Shown here in pieces: positions 55,557 to 64,000 of a DNA stretch of 64,000 nucleotides. Below the pieces are notes generated by a model, which ran no database searches, was not told the DNA's origin, and was given only the letters and a program-made list of their open reading frames with translations. The DNA comes from Andrena cerasifolii (Eukaryota; Arthropoda; Insecta; Hymenoptera; Andrenidae). The translations under genes and the position numbers were made by a program. Every line of letters starts with the position of its first letter. Position 1 is the first letter of the stretch. The stretch spans positions 11,407,548 to 11,471,547 of the forward strand of contig NC_135124.1 in assembly GCF_050908995.1 (NCBI RefSeq), read 5' to 3'.

Positions 55557-58500
55557 CATATTAGGGTTGCAGTTAGCGTTTGGGTGGAGAATCGACCACG
55601 TGGCTAACCACTGAATCACTCAACAGGTATTCAAACCTGCTGGACAGTATCGCGCTTTCAAGTGCTTGCAAATTCGGTCGATTTCCCATTGATTAGTAAC
55701 CACTAATCACTTGCACTGGAAGTGGATGATACTTGAGAGAACACGACTTCATACAACTTTCGCGCGGAACATTTTACGTAGGAATCTTATCGAACAAGTG
55801 GAACGAGAAACTCGCTGTTCTCCGAAGAGACGTTAGAAGCTCGTTGCATCGAGCTTTATCGCGAACATTTGACAATTATGTCTATTAAATCTGAAATCTC
55901 AAAATCTCGAGATCTCTGAATTATTCAAGAACGTATCAAACTCCTGAGAATTTAAAAAGTCTCTGAACCTAGGGGTCGTGGAAAGTTGGACAAGGACGAG
56001 TTGCGCGAAAGTGATGGTTCACTTGGCACCGCCAAGAGGGTAGCATAATTAATCGTCAGCTTACGTCAACTAGCTTCAGAGCCGAAGACCGCCCCGGTGT
56101 TATAAATACACCGCGGTCGCGAAAGCGCGATGAACACGAAAGCAGTTTCCGGGATGCTCGACCTTCCACTTTCCAGAGAGCAGCTTATCTCTCGATGGAA
56201 CGACGGGGGAAGGTTCGAGCAAGCAGAATGGATCTCTCTTCCCTTACGAGACGGTGTCTGGTTAATGGGACGCGAGCCTCTGCCCGCTTCGTGGCACTCG
56301 AGCAATGTTGACACACCTGCCGCGTACTAATCGATACTTTAATTACCCTAAAAGTTACATAATCGCGATGCTGCTGTTCCGTCGATCGGCCAGCGTTGCG
56401 GCCGGCTCCTCTGGCGTTAGATAAGTCGCGAACTGTCTCTGCTGCGCCGATGACGGAAGTGAAACAAAACGAGCGCGCTTCCGTTGCGCGTTAGGTGGCA
56501 GAAGGACGTCGAATGCGGCTGCAGCTCGACGCCCGTGCTGAAACTATGACATAATGCACCGAGTTTTGACGCCGGGGTGTCTACGTGCACACGTCGCGGT
56601 CGTCGCTAGTTTTAGACGCAGGCTCTGCCAACGACGGTCGCTCGTCCGAAGCGTGGATTTCGGGATAGCCGAGGGATCAGCTGGGGGCGAGCCACCCTGG
56701 CCCGACTGTCTGCCATCGGGCTCGGAGCGGGACTAAAGCATGCGGGCTCGCGGAAAGCCCGGCAACTGGCATTCCAACGTTTGGGGAACGATTAATTATC
56801 CCATTGACATTATTGTTTCTTGAATAACAGTCACCCGAGCCTCGGACAGTTCATAGTTACGCCGCAAGCAAATGCTTCGGAGGATAGGGGGACAGTCTTT
56901 CTTCGTTCACAGGGAGTTTCATTCCCCTGAAATCTTTTGCTTTCGACAATGTCACCGTTATTAACGGCATAGCGGCAACGGTATTATTATCCACCCTCCT
57001 ATTATTCGTCTGCATTCTGGCTCCAACGGTATATGGGTTAGGGCCAGCTCAACCAACACCGTTTCCTCGCCCACGCACCCGCGAGCGCTTCTTTTCCCTT
57101 GATCGAAGAGGAGCGCGTGTACTACCGTGCACCAGCTTGTCCGCGAGAGGATTCATACTCCGTGACTGGCCTGTACGCCCAAGAAACCTAAACGTGATTG
57201 AACTGAATAAATTCGACCAGCTGGATTAAACTTCTTAGCAGAAAGTGCTGGACGTCGTCCCACGTGGGTTCTTGTTCCAGGGGCAAGGGAACGAGGAACG
57301 TTGTCGGACTGTCGCTTGCTGAGGAACCTCGGAACAAGGAGGCTACCCGTTCACCTCCCCTCGGCAAGGCGTAGCTCTCTCGGTTAGATTGAAAAGTATC
57401 CGAGTTAAAAGGGGAGTCGCCGTAGATCGGCATCGCGGTTCACTGCTGCGAGCACGATGTGGGTGTGACCTGGTTTCCGAGAGTTTCACTTTCCTGTAAC
57501 ATCGTTGCACGAGGTGGAGGAGGAGGTAAGGAGGATTCGACCCCAGAGTGTTACGTCATGCATTGTTATGCCGGCCGTAACGGGTCCGTAGACGTACGTG
57601 CGGAACTCCGCGGGAATGAAAATCACCGGGCACGCTAGTTTGCCCGCGATAGATGAAAAGCCATATCTGCCCGAGCCGTGGAACGTGCATCGTCGGTTGG
57701 CCGTGGCTCGATCCGTGAGTCAGAAAAACGAAAAGCCGGATACATACTCGTTGAAGCGTTCCGCGCTCTCGATCCCTCGCTCAACCCTTGGTATTTTCTC
57801 CGCGATCCTTTGTTCCCGCGTAAAATCGCTGAGTCACGTCGAATTCGCGCGAAACTTAGAGGGAAGACTGATTAACAGAGAAACACGGAAACAGTCTCCC
57901 CGCGACCGGCAGCAGAATTGCACGTTTCAGGTCGCGCTACTCTTATCACCCTTATCAGCCCGCGTCCCAAATGTTCGGGCCAACCGGCGGAGGCTGTTAA
58001 TTAGTCGCCAATTGTGTTCCCGGCGCATTTACGCGGATTCCGCGGCGCACAATGGCGGGGGATATTAATGAATTCATAACTCGTACGATGCGTAATGCAC
58101 TCGCTCGCGTGTCGGCGCTCGTTGGTGTGAGCGCGTGCGCCCACCTTCGCCACGATCCACGAGCGTGTGGCGGCATATATAAAAGAGCGTTCTAGCGTGC
58201 GACCTATATTCCACGCCTGCATTGCTATATTAGACGCGCGCGACGCATCGGGGACGCGCCTCGGCCCTGTCGTCCCCTCCTCACCTCACGCCAATCAAAC
58301 ACCAATTCACTGAATAATTCGGCGACTCCTATTGTTCCCTGCCCGATACGCGAGGCTCGCCTTTCCCTGTCAATGGTCACGATAGAATGCGTTCATTATT
58401 CCTGGCGCCATGTACGCGAGCTGATTTTTTAAGGAGACACCTAAATGGGGCCGAGATCAGAGGCAGTAATTTCGCGGAGGCACTCGATTAACCTTTCGCG

Positions 58501-59269
58501 GTGCAACCCTGCCTACCAGGTGCAAATGACATCGGGCATTGCGGTTGCGTTGTATTTTGTTCTACAGCTAACAACACTTTTCCCACCCACGTGAAGCGAA
58601 TTCTTGCCCGGGTCAATGAGCGCTCTCGGTACCGTAACAAGATGGTATTATTTACAAAGCGAAATCCGTCATATCGGGTCGCTGATGCACCAATCCGCGA
58701 CTCTGAACAGTCGCCAGCTCCGTCTAACGATTCATCCGTCCCAGGCCCGCGTACGCGTGTGTCGCGCTCGCCCGTCCGTGTGCGGCGGACGCACCCACGC
58801 GACCACGAGGAAGCGAGGAATTTATTTTTACCACGGTTTCTTCCGTACGGGCGAAACGCTTCAGCCGCTCGATCGATGGACCGGCACCGTAAAGGCGACG
58901 CCGTCTAGGTATCCTCAGTGTAAATTACACTTTGATGGCCCGACAAATGGGCTCTAGCACCTCGCTCTATCGCGTACAAACACGAGATCGCGCGTTTGCC
59001 GACGCATCCGCGGCGCAAATACAGATGATCAAACATGCAAGATTATTCCGCGCGGCGGCGGGCGCCACCGCGGACCCGCCGTGAAGTGTCTCAGACGATC
59101 GCGGAAACGCGACACTTCCGAATGCGAACTCGCAGTTCAGATATCTGCACTTGAAATACCTAAAGCCTCCATCATCCGATGTAGCTGACGGGTCTACCTG
59201 CAAGGCAGCGATAGCGACGGGCACAATGAGTCAAAGGAAAGAAACGCGACTCGATGTACCGAGCGGGGG
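55557..59269. other. Intergenic region between the Tc1 and hAT elements
   Basis: GC-rich unique sequence. It includes an ATG-initiated minus-strand frame of 81 codons at 57188-57433 and a canonical TATA motif at 58176-58185 with no gene I can attach to it. Confidence 0.4.
58176..58185 (+). promoter_or_regulatory. Orphan TATA-box-like motif
   Basis: TATATAAAAG in GC-rich DNA matches the insect TATA consensus, but no recognisable coding sequence follows within 1 kb on the plus strand. Confidence 0.25.
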
Positions 59270-59277
59270 CCACGGAG

Positions 59278-59949
59278 TAAGGCTGATCGAGTACTCGGAA
59301 AAAGCGAGCCGAGCCAGGCTCGGTTTTTCGAGCCGAGCCGAGCCGAGTACCCGTAAAAACTGAGTGGCTCGATAGAATCGAGAAGCTTGAAATTTTTCGA
59401 GCGACTCGAATATACTTGGAGCAGATCGAAATTTTCGAACAGACCAACTGTGTCGAGTACCTTGAAGCTTGAACGTTTCGAGCAATACGAATGTTTCGAA
59501 TATTTTAGGTTACGTTTATCTACGGGAATGTAAATAATAGCTCTCAATAAGTAATGTGAATAAATCAAATGTAAGCTGTAAATAGAAATATTCTGTAACT
59601 TTTGAAAATAAGTACTAAATTAAAATTTATTTTCTTCATTTTTTTGTGTATTTATGGACGTATTCATATACTTCTCTTTATGTTATCTTCCTTTTCTTCT
59701 TACGTTTTTCTTTATAACCTAAAATATTCGAAACATTCGTATTGCCCGAAACGTTCAAGCTTCAAGCTTCAAGCTACTCGACACTGTCGGTCTACTCGAA
59801 AATTGCGATCTTCCCCCCAGTAAATTCGAACCGCTTCAAAAAATTCGAGTTTCTCGGTTTTTACGAGTACTCGGCTCGGCTCGAAAACCGAGTCTCGGCT
59901 CGGTCCGAACTTCAAGCTACTCGAATATTCGAGTACTCGAACAGCCTTA
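59278..59949. mobile_element. hAT-type fold-back MITE (672 bp)
   Basis: The two ends read TAAGGCTGATCGAGTACTCG and, inverted, TAAGGCTGTTCGAGTACTCG. The flanking octamers CCACGGAG (59270-59277) and GCACGGAG (59950-59957) are an 8-bp target duplication with one mismatch, which is diagnostic for hAT elements. Arms of about 235 bases made of CTCG/CGAG-rich repeats enclose a 200-base AT-rich loop (about 59514-59714). No protein is encoded. Confidence 0.9.
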
Positions 59950-59957
59950 GCACGGAG

Positions 59958-62900
59958 GTCCGTAGAACACCGTGGCTGGACAGATCGATGGTTCGAACCG
60001 TCGATATCGTCGATCAACGTCGATCGAGCCGATTGGCAAGCGGCTCGGGACGAGCGGATTCGATGTGGCGCGCCGCGCGATATTAATAACTGGCGAGCGA
60101 GAAAGAAACGCGACGATTCCGTTCGCCATATGGTCAACCTAAATTCTGAGAGCCCGTCGTAACTAGCGTAACCGGGGTAACCTACATTAAACGGAGCAAA
60201 CAGAGGACCGGAGGAAGAGGAAGAGAGATACGCCGAGTTCTAGAGCGCGGCTGGGACGACGGCGAATGGACGAACGAATCCGCACAGTGGCTGCTGTAAC
60301 ATATGTACGGCGAATGTCGTGAATTCCTTCCACGTTCCTCGGCCGGGGAAAAAAAGTGAATGAAACGTCCGGCGTAGCGAGCGCCGAGATCCCTTGCGCG
60401 CTGGGGCAAGTTTATTGGAGCGTCGCCTATCAACCGTGATGCCGTCAATCCTATCGGCGACGTAACGCTTCCTTGTGCGACTCCTGGGCTCTCGGAAGCT
60501 GCTCGACTTGGGAACAGAGGGTCTACTAAAGAGTGAATCATGCAATTACTCGCATAGGTGATACGCTCTGTAGTCTTCGGTCCAACTTGAAGCCCATCGA
60601 GGACGAAACACTGACGAACACAATGATGATACTCTCTCGCGCCTGAGTTCCACAGAGATTTAAGGAATTACATAAGCCTGGGGAGGCGAAGATGAAAAGT
60701 TGCGCGACATCGTCCTCGATGCTCCCCGCGGAGAGGATCGTAGGACTCGCTGGTTCACCGAATCGACAGCAGCGGCTGCACAGTCGTTGCCCTGCTATGG
60801 GCTGCGGTCGAGACTTCTCCCATTAAATCACAAATGAATGACATTAGCGGTGCTATAATATCGTACCACTATTACCGTGACGGGTATTACGTGTCACGAG
60901 GCGCGCTCGTTCCCTCTCCTCTCTCTTCATCCTCTCGTCCCCTCTCTCGCTCGCTCGCCTAACTCCTCCGTATTCCCCGTCACTGTCCCCCCTCGACCCA
61001 GCGAGCACTCTCTCTTTCCATCTCCCTCCGCCAGTCTCTGGAAACACTCTCTTACCCGCGTTGCATGCAAGGAATCAGGTCACTGCGCTGCAAGAAAGCA
61101 AAAGCGGTGCTACGAGCCGCGGATTAGTATTATCGAATATATGCGCATATATATGTGTATATATATATATATGTATATAGATGTATATACATATGCACGG
61201 CCGTTGTATACCTATATCCTCCGGAAAAGGACGATGACTAAGGCGTCGTTTCGACAGAACTTTCGCGTACCACGTTAGGCCAAGCATTGCCACGGACCGA
61301 CGGCTGGCCAAGCATATGTTTCGCGAGAATGATTCTGTTTGTTCGGCTGGATCGCTGTTATACGCTGAGAACGAAAACGATTTGGGTCATCGCGAGCCGA
61401 CAACAATCGGACGAACCAATTCGATGATTCCCTGCGTCGAGGATCGCGGGAGAAGGAAAGACAGGAGTCGTTTTATGCTGCTTTAAGGGACAGTGCCGAA
61501 TTGCAATTGATTCGTAGGAATTATGCGAGAAGAGAGACGAACGTATCTTGGCGATTATTTAACTTTCACGTTAATAAAGAGCGAGCCAGGCTGCCGAAGA
61601 ATCGAATGACGAGCCAAAACTGACGAACAACGGTTCTATTTAAAGTTCAAGCCATTACGAAACAGGATCGTATCAGCTGGCCTAGGTAAACACGATGCAG
61701 CTAGGCTGGCTGCAACGCGGTATAACAAAGTTCGTGCTCCTACGGCGCGGTGCGTGAACGCTTTAATTAATTAGAGAAGCGAAGCAATTACATCCTTCCG
61801 CCGCGTAGCAACTTTCGCAGTTTTACGGCTCACGTAATCAACTCGCCGTTGCTCCGTTTTAATTAAGCCGTTCCGCGGAGTACGTAGCCGAACGCCAGGC
61901 CGTGTCGTGAATATCTGTTTCCCCTTGATCATTTCACAGTGGAAGATGTCGACCGCGCGAACGGACATCCGCCTGACCGCGGACGGTACGCTTTCCACGG
62001 CTCGACGCCGCGCGTGCGAAGCAGAAGTAGAATCAGCCCGACGGACAGTCCGTACACCGGCGTGCCGCTTTCATAGCGAGGGATCCTTTCTGCGTTTCGC
62101 AAGCTCGCGATTTTGCAGGCGGAACAAAGGACCGATATCGCCGAGTCGACGAAAATCCAACAACCTGCGCGTGCAGGCACGGTCGCGTGCTCTTTCGTAG
62201 TTCATCGAACCTACGATCGCGATTCACAATCGAGCGTTCGTTCCTCCCTGTTCGGAGGCGAGAAATTACTGTTCACCTCCCTTTTTTTCTGCACGGCGCG
62301 ATAGCACAGCCTGCCTATCTTCACAATTACATAAGTGCTCGCTGCTTTTAGCAGGAACGAGGCTGCCGTAAACACGCCACGAAAAAAGGAGACCAGTTTG
62401 CGGGCAAAGCCCACTCGACTGACGGACGTTTCGAATTTTCCACGAGAAACGGCCAGCCTTCGACGCGGCTTCCGGGATTCCGCGGAGCAAGGACGGGGAG
62501 CGGATCTCATCCTTCGAGGTTTCTAGATCCTCGCCCCGCGCCCCTCAGCGCGCAAGTCACGCCGATGCCGCGAGGTTCTCTTTGTTCCGCGCGATCGCCT
62601 CGCGAGCCACATTTCTTCACTCGGTCCTAAGGCTCGTCGGCAAATAGCGACCGTCCAGCTTCTCCCCGGCAGATGCGGAGGCACGAGGCGTTATTTTTTT
62701 CGTGGAAATCTACCTGCTTGCTTCCCTGGCTGTCGTAGCGACGGTGATCGCGATTCAAGCAGAGAGCGAGAGGGGAGGAAGGTAATCGTCGGATAGTCAG
62801 ATGGGTTAATTCACGGATTACAAGCAAATTGCTTACGCGTGATTACTTGCAACGAATAGAGCGGATTACGATAGACACCGCGGGGACTACAATCGACAAT

Positions 62901-63565
62901 CGCAATGATGATGGCGACTGCGACAACGCGATCATAATAATTATTGCATAATGACGACGTCGAAGCTGGCCGCCAGCTCGAACGCGGTAGCAGTCACTTT
63001 CCTTTTCCAGTGGCCTGGATCATCCTATCTTCCTCTCCTAGGCTTCACTTCCAATAATCCAGGATTAAATACCTACTACGATTCCTGAAAAATTGAAAAC
63101 GGGAAGGGAGATCCTAAGAAGAGTTTCTGTGCTCGTACGGCGCTGATTTCGAGAAGAAATTATTTTGGAAAAATGGCAGCTACTCAATCTCAAGCATGTG
63201 ATTTTCGACCTAAGTTTTCATCTTTTTTTGTCAATAAAAACTAATCGAAAAATCTTCTCGACAAGTACTAAATTATAGGCTTAAGAATATTCCTGCAAAA
63301 TTTTATGCAAATCAGTCCCGTAATGCTTCCGCTTCTTCAAAAAAAAATCACAAACATTCGCCTCTTTTCGGCCGTCTGACTAGGTATAACCCCTTAAGAT
63401 GCCTATCAAACTTCTTTTTGAAGAGAATACCTACAGCATAATTTATACACAACGAGATGAATATCTTAATTTTTAAATATCACGTTCCATCATATAAAAA
63501 AAAAAACATTCAATTCACCCTATTCTCCAGCTTGTCAAGGGTACGTAACCTGTTAACGCTACAAG
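59958..63565. other. Intergenic region near the right edge
   Basis: Mostly GC-rich unique sequence with a pyrimidine-rich run at 60900-61040 and a TA/GTA microsatellite at 61143-61192. An AT-rich block at about 63060-63410 ends in GGCCGTCTGACTAGG and may be a third copy of the repeat noted at 11795-12400. I recognise no exon. Confidence 0.4.
61143..61192. repeat. TA-rich microsatellite
   Basis: TATATG/TATATA units with G interruptions on about 50 bases. Confidence 0.85.
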
Positions 63566-63731
63566 CACCTGCTAAAGAGAATCCCGACCAGACTTCCAAC
63601 TTCCCCAGGCATCAGCCAAAAGTACCGCAACCACTAGGTCCCCCCGAGACACCTGTACGCACGTGCAGACTGAAAAACTTGAAAAATCTCGCGTCGTATG
63701 GTTTCACCGAAATCGGGGAAACTGTGGATCG
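63566..63731 (+). CDS. Candidate internal exon of an unidentified gene
   Basis: An acceptor (GTTAACGCTACAAG) and a strong donor (GATCG then GTGAGG) frame 166 bases open in one phase. The peptide includes PAKENPDQTSNFPRHQPKVP, PQPLGPPETPV and RLKNLKNLASYGFTEIGETV. It looks like a Pro-rich linker leading into a folded domain, but I do not recognise the protein. Other exons would lie to the right of the window or undetected to the left. Confidence 0.35.
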
Positions 63732-64000
63732 GTGAGGAGAAGCCCGCGTGCAGGGGGATCGTGTGTCGCGGTGCATCCACTTCGCGCTTCCCGACCACGT
63801 GCCCATGGAAGCACGTATGTATACAGCCGCGCTTTTGTGAGTGCCCCAGCAGCGGTGCGTGCGTGTACACCTTTTATGCCAGCCATGTCTCCGAGGGGAA
63901 TACTAATGCACGCCACGCTGGCGACTGTTCTAGTAGCGGCACCCGAACTGGCAGCTTCCGGTCACGTCGATACAATGAAAAATCATTTGGAGCAGGCGAT
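63732..64000. other. Right edge, unassigned
   Basis: Would be intron if the candidate exon at 63566-63731 is real. I see nothing else in it. Confidence 0.4.

Noticed and set aside
59985..60010. T-arm-like GGTTCGAACC, possible tRNA
   Set aside because: It is a perfect short palindrome with no acceptor stem, anticodon arm or A-box at the right spacing.
1..64000. CRISPR arrays, bacterial operons or prophage
   Set aside because: No spaced direct repeats or bacterial gene order; introns and protein families are animal.

Overview
The window is nuclear DNA from an animal, almost certainly an insect. Coding sequence is cut into short exons with GT-AG introns, codon phases close exactly across every junction I built, and the proteins are insect types: Lolal/Batman BTB, Slbo-type C/EBP, and an RGK GTPase with a long insect-style N-terminus. 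GC-rich, CpG-rich unique DNA alternates with AT-rich blocks, and small TTAA-, TA- and 8-bp-duplication DNA transposons are common. I favour Hymenoptera, but that is an impression and not proven by the sequence.

Layout, left to right. (1) Minus strand 65-6054: the N-terminal 320 codons of a fatty acid transport protein (FATP/SLC27), which runs off the left edge. Introns hold two TTAA-bounded elements and a roughly 1-kb inverted-repeat element. (2) Minus strand 7979-8773: a three-exon VAMP4-like R-SNARE of 122 residues with a dileucine-acidic sorting signal. (3) 8774-13536: intergenic, with a fold-back piggyBac-type MITE. (4) Minus strand 13537-36328: a 668-residue RGK-family GTPase in seven coding exons over 22.8 kb. 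Its 11.5-kb third intron carries the last exon of an unidentified plus-strand gene (23943-24145, poly(A) signal at 24900). (5) Plus strand 40346-43825: an eight-exon arrestin-domain (ARRDC) protein of 444 residues with a PPxY motif. (6) Minus strand 46710-47164: lolal (Batman), 127 residues in two exons, with a probable 5'UTR intron. (7) Plus strand 49610-50707: an intronless C/EBP bZIP factor (slbo orthologue) with an upstream TATA box and a long 3'UTR. (8) 52-64 kb: mostly non-coding, with a decayed Tc1-like transposon with both ends, a 672-bp hAT-type fold-back MITE with a near-perfect 8-bp target duplication, and one candidate exon near the right edge.

The genes do not form a pathway. They cover lipid uptake and activation (FATP), endosome/TGN fusion (VAMP4-like), Ca-channel and cytoskeleton control (RGK), receptor and nutrient-transporter trafficking (ARRDC), Polycomb/Trithorax cofactor activity (Lolal), and differentiation and metabolic transcription (C/EBP). 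Exon models come from reading both strands by eye, matching splice sites and phase to family knowledge; no alignment or transcript data were available.
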